From an uncultured bacterium (GTDB lineage: Bacteria; Planctomycetota; JAJSAM01; JAJVHW01), in assembly GCA_937996235.1 (NCBI GenBank), contig CALKVK010000023.1:124001-188000 (forward strand): DNA of 64,000 nt, in the 5' to 3' direction. Each line of letters opens with the position of its first letter. Position 1 is the stretch's first letter. Positions 24,907-31,886 of the stretch are shown piece by piece. The position numbers and the translations under genes are program-made. The notes beneath the pieces are model-generated. The model was not told where the DNA came from. It made no database searches and saw only the letters and a list, made by a program, of their open reading frames with translations.

Positions 24907-27023
24907 CGCGGCGTCCCGGCGCCCCCGCTCCCGGCGCCCCCACCGCCGGCGCCGCCCGTCCCGTCGCGCGCCGTCACGCGCACCGTCTCGATGCGGTCGT
25001 CCACGTCGATACGGTCGATCACGTCGAGCCCCTCGATCACGCGTCCGAACGCCGTGTAGTGCACGTCCAAGTGGGGCGCGCGGCAGTGCATGAAGAAGAG
25101 CTGGCAGCCGCCCGAGTCGGGGTGGCCGGAGCGCGGCATGCCGAGCACCCCGCGCTCGTAGCGCAGGAGCGTCGGCTCGAGCGGCAGGGTGACGCCCGCC
25201 GAGCCGGCGCCGTCGCCGCGCGGGCACGCGCCCTGGATGACGAAGTCGGGGACGACGCGGTGCCACGTCAGCCCGTCGTAGAAGCCGCGGCGCGCGAGCG
25301 CGACGACGTGCGCCACGTGCAGCGGCGCCAGCTCCGGGTAGAGCGCGACGCGCAGCGTGCCGCGCGACGTCACGATCTCCAGTCCGACGGGCCCCGCGAC
25401 GGGCGCGAGGTCGCCGCTCTCGACACCGCTCGCGGCGCTCCGCGCGGGGGCGGGCGCAGCGGTCCCGGCCCACGCCGCGAGGGTGGCCGTCGCGGCGGCG
25501 GCGACCGACGGGTGCGGGTCGGCGAGGTAGCTCTCGACGAGTGCGCGGTCGGCCGACGAGCCCAGCTCCGCGAGCGCGCCGAGCAGACCCTCGCGCGCGT
25601 CCGCGCCGCTCCGCCCCGCGAACCGCGCGAGCGCCGCGCGGATCTCGGGCACGAGCTCGGTCGCGCCGTTCTTCACGGCCGCGCCTGCGGCGACGCTCAC
25701 CAGCACGGGGTCGGTGCCGGAGACGAGCTCGCGGCGCACGGCCTCGGTGACGACGTCGCCCTTGCGCCCGCCGAGCGCGTCGAGGGCGCTCTCGCGCACG
25801 CGCACGTGCGGGTCGCCCTGCGCGAGCGCGATCAGGCGCGCGGTCGCGGCGTCGGCCTGCTCCTCGGGCGCGGCCGCGAGCACGTCGGCGCCGCCCGAGC
25901 GCACGTACTCCGAGGGATCGGCGAGGAGCGTGTCGACGAGCTCCTGCGCCGCCGCGGCGTCGAGCTTCGCCGCGGAGGTGGCGGCCGCGTAGCGCACCGA
26001 GACCGACGCGTCGCCGCGCGCGAGGCGCGCGAGGTCGGCGACCGCGGCCGTGTCGCGCCCGGCCGCGGACGACTCGCACGCCGCGACGCGCACGTTGAAG
26101 TCGGCGTGCGCGAGCGCGCCGCGGACCGCGGCGCGGGCGGCGTCGACGACGGGCGCGGCGACGGCGGGCGCGTCGCTCCCGGGTGCCGCGGCACCCGCCC
26201 CGTACGACGCGAGCCCGCGGACCGCCGCGACGACCACGTGCGCGTCGGCGTCGCGCGTCATCCCCACCAGCAGCTCGACGTTCGCGCGCGTCGCGGTCTC
26301 GTCCCACGGCGCGGCGCCCGAGCGCGCGAGCCCCGCGGCGGCGGCCACGCGCACCTCCCATTCGGAGTCGGCGGCGAGCCGCGTGAGCGCGGGCAGGAGG
26401 CGCGGGTCCTTGACGGCGCGCGCGAGGTGGCCGAGGCCCGCGCGGCCCTCGGCGTCCGCGTGCGACGCGTACGCGAGCGCGGCGTCGTCGGGGAGGGTGG
26501 CGGGCGCCGGGCGGCCGCGCCAGCGGTAGTGCGACAGCAGGGCGCCGGGCACGGCGCGCGGCGGGCCGGGGCGCCGCATCAGCGCGTACAGCGCGCGCTC
26601 GGCGTCGTCGCCCGCGAGCGAGCCGAGCCCGAGCGCAGCGGCCTCGACGACGGCGTCGGGCGCGTCGGCCGGGAGCGCCGCGAGGAGGTCGTCGGCGACG
26701 CCGGGGGTGCCCGTCACGCACGCGCCGAACGCGGCCTCGGCGGCAACGGCGGGGTCCGCGTCGGCCACGTGCCCGAGGAGCACGCGGGCGGCGTCCGGGC
26801 CGCCGGCGCGCGCGAGGTCGCGCAGGGCCGCCCGGCGCGCCTCCGGCGAGGGGCTGCGCGTCGCCTCGACGAGCTCGGGGACGCGGGTCCGCAGGTAGGC
26901 GGTCGGGCGCGGCACGGTGCCCGTCGGGCGGGCCGCGGACCGGCTCGCGCAGGCTCCGAGGCAGGCTGCCGCGAGCGTCCAGGCCAGGGCGCGTCCGGGA
27001 CGTTCCTTGCTCCGCCGGGTCAT
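24903..27023 (-). CDS. HEAT-repeat lipoprotein with C-terminal cyclophilin-type peptidyl-prolyl isomerase
   Basis: The 706-residue product has a lipoprotein-like signal (AAACLGAC, lipid Cys near residue 25). Residues about 50-500 hold many HEAT repeats (for example LLGHVADADPAVAAEAAFG). Residues about 520-690 are a cyclophilin domain with VALARRGFYDGLTWHRVVPDFVIQGACPRGDG, a GxLGMPR turn and a QLFFMHCRAPHLDVHYTAFG block. Cyclophilins isomerise X-Pro bonds; the active Arg is the R of FYDGLTWHR, with FVIQGACPRGDG following. A periplasmic, membrane-anchored folding factor with a binding solenoid is the likely role. ATG 27023 gives the lipoprotein signal. The gene is divergent from rpmB. A Gly-rich tail precedes the coupled acyltransferase start. 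Confidence 0.9.
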   Translation of the reverse strand: MTRRSKERPGRALAWTLAAACLGACASRSAARPTGTVPRPTAYLRTRVPELVEATRSPSPEARRAALRDLARAGGPDAARVLLGHVADADPAVAAEAAFGACVTGTPGVADDLLAALPADAPDAVVEAAALGLGSLAGDDAERALYALMRRPGPPRAVPGALLSHYRWRGRPAPATLPDDAALAYASHADAEGRAGLGHLARAVKDPRLLPALTRLAADSEWEVRVAAAAGLARSGAAPWDETATRANVELLVGMTRDADAHVVVAAVRGLASYGAGAAAPGSDAPAVAAPVVDAARAAVRGALAHADFNVRVAACESSAAGRDTAAVADLARLARGDASVSVRYAAATSAAKLDAAAAQELVDTLLADPSEYVRSGGADVLAAAPEEQADAATARLIALAQGDPHVRVRESALDALGGRKGDVVTEAVRRELVSGTDPVLVSVAAGAAVKNGATELVPEIRAALARFAGRSGADAREGLLGALAELGSSADRALVESYLADPHPSVAAAATATLAAWAGTAAPAPARSAASGVESGDLAPVAGPVGLEIVTSRGTLRVALYPELAPLHVAHVVALARRGFYDGLTWHRVVPDFVIQGACPRGDGAGSAGVTLPLEPTLLRYERGVLGMPRSGHPDSGGCQLFFMHCRAPHLDVHYTAFGRVIEGLDVIDRIDVDDRIETVRVTARDGTGGAGGGGAGSGGAGTPR

Positions 27024-27028
27024 GTGGC

Positions 27029-27034
27029 TATCCT
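27029..27034 (+). promoter_or_regulatory. -10-like TATCCT upstream of rpmB
   Basis: TATCCT lies 62 nt before the rpmB ATG, in the gap between the divergent rpmB and HEAT-cyclophilin genes. This leaves room for a leader of about 55 nt. Confidence 0.35.
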
Positions 27035-27096
27035 CCGCGGTTCGCATCTCCCGGGAGCCGTACGTGCCCCCGGCAGCCCACTTCGAGGTAGAGGCC

Positions 27097-27330
27097 ATGG
27101 CTCGCGTCTGTGACATCTGCGGCAAGCGCACCGAGGTCGGCAACCAGGTCCAGCGCCGAGGCATCTCCAAGAAGAAGGGCGGCATCGGCATCCGCGTCAC
27201 GAGCCGCGAGAAGCGCACGTTCAAGCCGAACATCCAGCGCCTCCGCGTGACCGTGAACGACGGCAAGACCTCGGTCCGCGCGAAGGTCTGCACCCGCTGC
27301 CTCAAGGCCGGGAAGGTTAGCAAGCGCTAG
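27097..27330 (+). CDS. rpmB: Large ribosomal subunit protein bL28
   Basis: The 77-residue protein matches bL28 throughout: MARVCDICGKR at the start, a G-x-Q-V-x-RRG-I-S-K-K-K-G-G core, RTFKPNIQRLRV, and VCTRCLKAGKV at the end. It keeps zinc-binding cysteines (C5, C8, C65, C68), the C+ form found in zinc-replete ribosomes. bL28 joins the 50S subunit late and supports 70S formation. It stands alone here, not beside rpmG. Confidence 0.97.
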   Translation: MARVCDICGKRTEVGNQVQRRGISKKKGGIGIRVTSREKRTFKPNIQRLRVTVNDGKTSVRAKVCTRCLKAGKVSKR

Positions 27331-27346
27331 CTGCGCAGCCGAGTTA

Positions 27347-27366
27347 GGCCGCGACACCTCGCGGCC
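27347..27366. terminator. Hairpin between convergent rpmB and a hypothetical gene
   Basis: GGCCGCGA (27347-27354) pairs with TCGCGGCC (27359-27366) around CACC. There is no T-run on either side; the perfect 8-bp GC stem 17 bp after the rpmB stop suggests a transcription end for both genes. Confidence 0.5.
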
Positions 27367-27382
27367 CGTGACGCGCGCGGCG

Positions 27383-28384
27383 CTACGCGAGCGGCAGCCC
27401 CGAGTGGGCGCGCGAGAGCTCGTCGTGGATGCGCTGGATCTTCGCGATCCGCCCGTCCTCGCCGCCGCCGCCGACCGTCTCGACGAGACGGCACGCCGCG
27501 AACGCGGACGCCGCCCTGTCGTAGCGCGCGACCCACTCCGCGCGGCCCGCGAGCTTCTCGGGATCGCGCACCGGCCACGTGCCTCCGCGCAGGTGATCGG
27601 CGATCCCGGCGCGCCACGGCTTCGGGCTGACGCGCGCCCGGAAGCAGCGCTGCACCCGGCACATCCGCGCGTAGAGCGGGTCGGCCGTGACGTGGCGCAT
27701 GAACTCCGCCGTGTCGTCGCCGTCCGCGTCGAAGCCCGAATGGAGCGCGAGCAGACGCAGCCCCGCGGGGGTCTCGTAGACGGCGACGCGGAAGCGGGGG
27801 TGCCTCGCGCACCACGTCCGCAGGCGCTCCGCGACGAAGGCCCGGAGATCCCGCGCGCGCCGGTCGAGACGGCGACGCAGGCGGGTGAGCACGTTCCCGA
27901 TCCACGCACCCGCGACGAGGCCGAGCCCCGCGCCGGCGAGCGCGGGCCAGCCGAGCCACCAGCGCGCGCAGGCGAGCCCCGCTGCGGCACCCACCAGCGC
28001 GCCGATGCAGCCCGCACCGCCACCCGGACCGTCGCTGTGGTCGATGTCCACGAACAGCGCGTCCTCGGTGTTCAGACACAGCGCGCCGTACACGTTGCGT
28101 GTCACGACGACGCCCTCGTCCTCCCACTCGCGCACGATCTCCTCGCGGATCGGGAGGCCGTCCACCAGGTACGCCGCGAGCGGCTCGCGGCGCTGTGACG
28201 CCGCCATCGCGTCCGGGCCCGCGTCGCGGAGCTCCGCGAGCGCCCGCTCGATGCGCTCGCGGGCGTGGGCGTCCGCCTCCTCCTGGCTCTCCGACGACCA
28301 GCCGAAGCGGCGGAGCGTCACCTGGCGGCGGCCCGGCAGGCGCTCCACGTGCCGCGCCTCCGCCCACCAGCGCGGGATGATCAT
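27383..28384 (-). CDS. Hypothetical protein with two membrane segments
   Basis: The 333-residue protein starts MIIPRWWAEA with QVTLRRFGWSS and an Arg/Glu-rich helix at about 35-75. A Gly/Ala-rich hydrophobic pair lies near residues 140-185 (CIGALVGAAAGLACARWWLGW, seen as two helices with a short turn). The cytosolic second half has VYETPAGLRLLALHSGFD and a Cys/Arg-rich CRVQRCFRARVSPKPWR segment. Proteins of this layout occur in many bacteria without a known role; I cannot name one. The start ATG lies 19 bp after the stop of the VOC gene, so the two genes are probably co-transcribed. Confidence 0.8.
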   Translation of the reverse strand: MIIPRWWAEARHVERLPGRRQVTLRRFGWSSESQEEADAHARERIERALAELRDAGPDAMAASQRREPLAAYLVDGLPIREEIVREWEDEGVVVTRNVYGALCLNTEDALFVDIDHSDGPGGGAGCIGALVGAAAGLACARWWLGWPALAGAGLGLVAGAWIGNVLTRLRRRLDRRARDLRAFVAERLRTWCARHPRFRVAVYETPAGLRLLALHSGFDADGDDTAEFMRHVTADPLYARMCRVQRCFRARVSPKPWRAGIADHLRGGTWPVRDPEKLAGRAEWVARYDRAASAFAACRLVETVGGGGEDGRIAKIQRIHDELSRAHSGLPLA

Positions 28385-28403
28385 CGCGCCCGGGCCCTGC
28401 GGA

Positions 28404-28868
28404 TCACGGCCGCTGCTCGCGCTGCGGGGATGGAGGCGGCGGCGACGAGACGCGCAGCACGTGGCGGTCGAGATCCTCGACGCGCATCTCGTACGTGCCC
28501 CACGGCCGCACGGACGGCGCCTCGACGACGCGCGCCCCCCGCGCGCTCCACGCGGCGTGGTACGCGTCGAGCTGGCGGGCGGTGTGGACGTCGAGGTGCA
28601 GCCACATCCCGGGCGCGCCCTGCTCGTTCCGGCACAGCATGATCTGCACGGGGCCGACGCCGACGAGCGCGAAGCCGGGCGCGGCGGTGTCGCCCGGGCC
28701 GAGGAAGCGCTGCTCGACGTCCGACCACGCCCAGCCGAGCCGGAACCCCAGCACGCCGACGTAGTACGCGATGCTCCTCGCGACGTCGTCGACGCGCAGG
28801 ATCGGGCGGCAGTCGAAGAGACCGCCCTGGGCGGCGTCGCCGTTGCCCGCCGCGTCGCACCCGCCCAT
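28404..28868 (-). CDS. VOC (glyoxalase/bleomycin-resistance fold) protein
   Basis: The 154-residue protein has one full beta-alpha-beta-beta-beta repeat pair. The first starts at PILRVDDVARSIAYYVGVLGF (seen as the strand-helix-strand opening at about 22-42) and the second at MWLHLDVHTARQLDAY. The end RPWGTYEMRVEDLDRHVLRV is typical of the family's last strands, where Glu and His often bind a metal. The fold covers lyases, dioxygenases and drug-binding proteins, so no reaction can be given. The start is ATG 28868. A 46-bp repeat array lies between it and the kinase gene. Confidence 0.85.
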   Translation of the reverse strand: MGGCDAAGNGDAAQGGLFDCRPILRVDDVARSIAYYVGVLGFRLGWAWSDVEQRFLGPGDTAAPGFALVGVGPVQIMLCRNEQGAPGMWLHLDVHTARQLDAYHAAWSARGARVVEAPSVRPWGTYEMRVEDLDRHVLRVSSPPPPSPQREQRP

Positions 28869-28950
28869 GCCCACCTCCAACGTGCCCGCACACGGTGTAG
28901 CGTCCGCCGGCGACGCCGTCCGCGCGTGCCGGAGTGTCGCGCGGGCCCGG

Positions 28951-29075
28951 CGAGGACCGTCCCCAGAGGAACGGGAAGTCGCCTCTCGAGCCCGCGCGAG
29001 GACCGTCCCCTTCGGAACGAGACGTTGCGGATCGAGCCTGCGCGAGGACCGTCCCCTTCGCAAGTCGAGGGGGTG
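28951..29075. repeat. 46-bp tandem repeat, three units (first array)
   Basis: Units begin at 28951, 28997 and 29043, exactly 46 bp apart. The shared part is CGAGGACCGTCCCCTTCG followed by AACGAG and a CTCGAGCC segment. A second array of the same unit lies at 36684-36810. The whole 28869-29096 interval has no gene. Confidence 0.88.
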
Positions 29076-29096
29076 GGAGGAGGAGAGGGGGCGCCG

Positions 29097-30218
29097 TCAG
29101 CGGAAGCGGCGGCGGCGGCTGCGGCGGCGGGCGCGGATGACGGGCTCTTCCTTCCAGCGCCCCTCGAGCACCGCCTCGAGCTCGGCGATGAGCGCCTCCG
29201 GCGTCTGGTGGCGGTCCTCGCGCTCCTTCTCGAGGAGCTGCTCGCAGACCTCCGCGCAACCGGCCGGCACGTCGGGGCGCAGGTCGCGCACCGGCGTGAA
29301 CTCCTCGGTCAGGTGCTTCGCCATGATGACCGCGTGCGTCGGGCCGTCGAAGGGCGGGCGCCCGGTCAGCGCGTAGTAGTAGGTCGCGCCGAGCGAGTAG
29401 AGATCGCTGCGGATGTCGATGTCGGCGTCGCCGCGCGCCTGCTCGGGCGAGATGTAGAGCGGGGTGCCGAGCGCGCGCCCCTCCGACGTCTCGCCGCCGT
29501 CCTCCTCGACGTCCTTCGCGAGGCCGAGGTCGCACAGCTTCACGAGCCCGCCCTTCTTCGTGATGATCACGTTCGCGGGCTTGACGTCGCGGTGCACGAG
29601 CCCCGCCTTGTGCGCGTGGTCGAGCGCCTTCGCGACCTGCAGTACGATGCGCGTCGCGGCCAGCGGGTCGAGCGGCTCGCCCGACTGCAGCATGTCGAGC
29701 AGCGTCGGCCCCTCGACGAACTCCATCACGAAGTAGCGGTAGCCCTGCGACTCGCCGACGTCGATGCCGGAGACGACGTTCGGGTGGTTGAGCCGCGCGA
29801 CCGCGCGCGCCTCGCGCAGGAAGCGGCGCAGGTAGCGCTCGTTCCCGGCGTAGTGCGGCGAGAGCACCTTCACGGCGACGGGGCGGTGCAGCGAGAGCTG
29901 CTCGGCGCGGAAGACGGCGCCCATCGTGCCCTCGCCGAGCAGCGCCTCGAGGCGGTAGCCCTCGATGAACGAGCGCGAGAGCTTGCCCCAGCGCTCGGCG
30001 GCGCCGGGACGTGCGCGCGGCGTCGGCGCGGGCTCCGCCGGGCGCGCCGCGGCGGGGCCGACCGGCGCGACGGCGATCGGGGCCATCTCGACCTTCCCGG
30101 GCGACGGCTTCGCGGACGCGGGAACCGCGATCGGGGCCGCCTCGATCGGCGCGTCCTCCGGCTCGTCCGCGTCCACCTCGCGACCGCCGATGACGATGCG
30201 CTTGCGCCTGCGTCTCAA
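29097..30218 (-). CDS. Cytosolic serine/threonine protein kinase
   Basis: The 373-residue kinase has a Pro/Ala-rich N-terminal tail (about 1-80). The kinase domain follows: GEGTMGAV at 95-102, K117 in VAVKVL, E136 in LREARAV, HRDVKPAN (D211), and CDLGLAK with DLG instead of DFG (D230). After these come GTPLYISPEQARG and a C-terminal Arg-rich tail RRRSRRRRFR. No membrane helix or sensor is present, unlike PASTA-type kinases. It phosphorylates Ser/Thr in partner proteins; targets are unknown. The start is TTG 30218, overlapping the ybeY stop as TTGA (30215-30218). The operon phoH-ybeY-kinase therefore ties it to ribosome/RNA maturation genes, and the basic tail could contact RNA (inference). 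Confidence 0.92.
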   Translation of the reverse strand: MRRRRKRIVIGGREVDADEPEDAPIEAAPIAVPASAKPSPGKVEMAPIAVAPVGPAAARPAEPAPTPRARPGAAERWGKLSRSFIEGYRLEALLGEGTMGAVFRAEQLSLHRPVAVKVLSPHYAGNERYLRRFLREARAVARLNHPNVVSGIDVGESQGYRYFVMEFVEGPTLLDMLQSGEPLDPLAATRIVLQVAKALDHAHKAGLVHRDVKPANVIITKKGGLVKLCDLGLAKDVEEDGGETSEGRALGTPLYISPEQARGDADIDIRSDLYSLGATYYYALTGRPPFDGPTHAVIMAKHLTEEFTPVRDLRPDVPAGCAEVCEQLLEKEREDRHQTPEALIAELEAVLEGRWKEEPVIRARRRSRRRRFR

Positions 30219-30688
30219 CTCTCGACCTCGATCGTGTTCTCGATCCCGAGCCCCGCCAGGACCTCGCGCGTCCGTGCGTGCATCCTACGGGCGTCGTCCG
30301 CGTCGTGGTCGTCGAACCCGAGCAGGTGCAGGCTGCCGTGGACGACGTACAGCGCGAGCTCGGCGCGGGCCGTCACGCCGCGCTCCTCCGCCTCGCGCCG
30401 CGCCGTGTCCACGGAGACGACGAGCTCGTAGTCGAACGCGTCGGCGGGCGTCGGCAGGCCCTCGGCGCCGAGCGCGAACGCGAGGACGTCGGTCGGCTCG
30501 TCGCACGCATGGAAGTCGCGGTTGACCTCGCGCATGCGCGCGTCGTCCACGAGTGCGACCGACACGGCGCCGGGGAGCCCGGCGGCCGCGACCGCGCGCT
30601 CGACGAGCGCGACCACGTCGGCCTCCGGGCCGGGCAGCGCGTCCGCCGGCACGAGGCACGCGACCTCGACGCGCGCGCGCGCGCTCAC
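30215..30688 (-). CDS. ybeY: Endoribonuclease YbeY, 16S rRNA maturation
   Basis: The 157-residue protein has the UPF0054 signature HGSLHLLGFDDHD at 117-129. Zinc ligands are H117, H121 and H128; the usual spacing is H-x3-H-x5-H, and here one extra Asp gives x6. TDVLAFAL and VVSVDTARREA also match. YbeY is a metal-dependent endonuclease for 16S rRNA 3'-end processing and ribosome quality control. The start is GTG 30688, overlapping the phoH stop as GTGA (30685-30688). The neighbouring phoH-like gene is the usual partner. Confidence 0.95.
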   Translation of the reverse strand: MSARARVEVACLVPADALPGPEADVVALVERAVAAAGLPGAVSVALVDDARMREVNRDFHACDEPTDVLAFALGAEGLPTPADAFDYELVVSVDTARREAEERGVTARAELALYVVHGSLHLLGFDDHDADDARRMHARTREVLAGLGIENTIEVES

Positions 30689-31701
30689 GCGTCCTCGGCG
30701 CCGTCGTCGCCCGCCGCGCCGCGCGGCGCCGCGTCCTCGGTGGCCTCGTACGCGTCGACGATGCGCTGCACGAGCGGGTGGCGCACGATGTCCGCGCGCC
30801 CGAGGCGGCAGAACGCGATCCCGTCGATGCCCTCGAGCCGGCGCTGCGCGTCGACGAGACCGGAGAGCTTGCCCTTCGGCAGGTCGGTCTGCGTGACGTC
30901 GCCCGTCACCACGATCTTCGAGCTGCGCCCCATGCGCGTCAGGAACATCTTCATCTGGGCCGGGCTCGAGTTCTGGCCCTCGTCGAGGATGATGAACGCG
31001 TTGTCGAGCGTGCGGCCGCGCATGTAGGCGAGCGGCGCCACCTCGATCACGTCGCGCTCCTGGTAGCGGCGCACCTCGGTGAAGTCGAGGAAGTCGCCGA
31101 GCGCGTCGTAGAGCGGGCGGAGGTAGGGGTTGACCTTCGCCGCGAGGTCGCCCGGCAGGAACCCGAGGTGCTCCCCCGCCTCGACGGCCGGCCGCACGAG
31201 CACGAGCTTGCGGAAGAGCCCGCGCTTCATCATGCGGATCGCCATCGCGACCGCGAGGTACGTCTTGCCGGTCCCCGCGGGGCCGACGGCGAAGACGATG
31301 TCGCACGTCTCGACCGCGCGCACGTACTCGGCCTGCGCGGCGGACATCGGCTTGATCGGCGTGTCGTCGAGCGCGCGCAGGATGCGCCCCTCGGCGGTCA
31401 CGTCGCCCTGCTCGCGGCCCTCGCGCTGGTCGCGCGTGCGGCGCAGGATGCCCTCGACGTCCACGTCGGAGACCTGCTCGCCCGAGCGGATGCGCTCGAG
31501 CGCGCCCTCGAGGACCGAGACGGCCTCCTCGACCGCGTCCTGCGGCCCCGCGAGCGTCACGACGCCCTTCCGCGCGTGCACGCGCACGGCGAGGTAGCGC
31601 CGCAGCAGGCGCAGCGTGCGGTCCTCGAGCCCGAGCAGTGCGCGCTCCTCGTCGGTGCTGCGCAGCTTCAGGGAGTGCTGGACGGTCGCGGGGGCGGACA
31701 T
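30685..31701 (-). CDS. PhoH-family ATPase (YbeZ-like)
   Basis: The 338-residue protein has an N-terminal KH/single-strand-binding-like region (about 10-85: VHARKGVVTLAGPQDAVEEA). The PhoH ATPase domain follows, with Walker A GPAGTGKT near 140-147, LVRPAVEAGEHLGFLPGD, the Walker B-like FIILDEGQNSS and the arginine-finger area GRSSKIVVTGDVTQTD. PhoH proteins are RNA-linked ATPases or helicases that act with YbeY; this is known from the family. It heads the phoH-ybeY-kinase operon. A -10-like TAGGCT lies at 31714-31719 on the minus strand, 12 nt before the ATG. Confidence 0.94.
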   Translation of the reverse strand: MSAPATVQHSLKLRSTDEERALLGLEDRTLRLLRRYLAVRVHARKGVVTLAGPQDAVEEAVSVLEGALERIRSGEQVSDVDVEGILRRTRDQREGREQGDVTAEGRILRALDDTPIKPMSAAQAEYVRAVETCDIVFAVGPAGTGKTYLAVAMAIRMMKRGLFRKLVLVRPAVEAGEHLGFLPGDLAAKVNPYLRPLYDALGDFLDFTEVRRYQERDVIEVAPLAYMRGRTLDNAFIILDEGQNSSPAQMKMFLTRMGRSSKIVVTGDVTQTDLPKGKLSGLVDAQRRLEGIDGIAFCRLGRADIVRHPLVQRIVDAYEATEDAAPRGAAGDDGAEDA

Positions 31702-31775
31702 GGGCAGCGCGAGAGCCTACCGGCCCCCTCCCCCGCCGACCCGGTTCCGCGGGGGGCGGGAGGGCGGTGTCGGTC

Positions 31776-31842
31776 GGACGGTGTCTGACACCGTTCGTCG
31801 CGCTCGACCGCTACGGACGGTGTCAGACACCGTTCGTAGTGG
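31776..31842. repeat. REP-like palindrome, two copies
   Basis: Copy 1 (31776-31798) and copy 2 (31809-31842) share the core GGTGTC-W-GACACC within the longer palindrome ACGAACGGTGTC/GACACCGTTCGT. They lie between the divergent phoH and gingipain-like genes. Confidence 0.9.
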
Positions 31843-31874
31843 TTCGTCGGGTTCCGCCGCTCCCGCGCGGACGC

Positions 31875-31880
31875 TATCGT
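31875..31880 (+). promoter_or_regulatory. -10-like TATCGT of a leaderless gene
   Basis: Ends 6 nt before the ATG at 31887; TTCCGC lies 17 bp upstream (31852-31857) as a possible -35. Confidence 0.45.
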
Positions 31881-31886
31881 GGCCGC

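Noticed and set aside
28951..29075. Possible short CRISPR
   Set aside because: Three units at 46 bp where the whole unit, including the would-be spacer, is conserved and recurs at a second locus.
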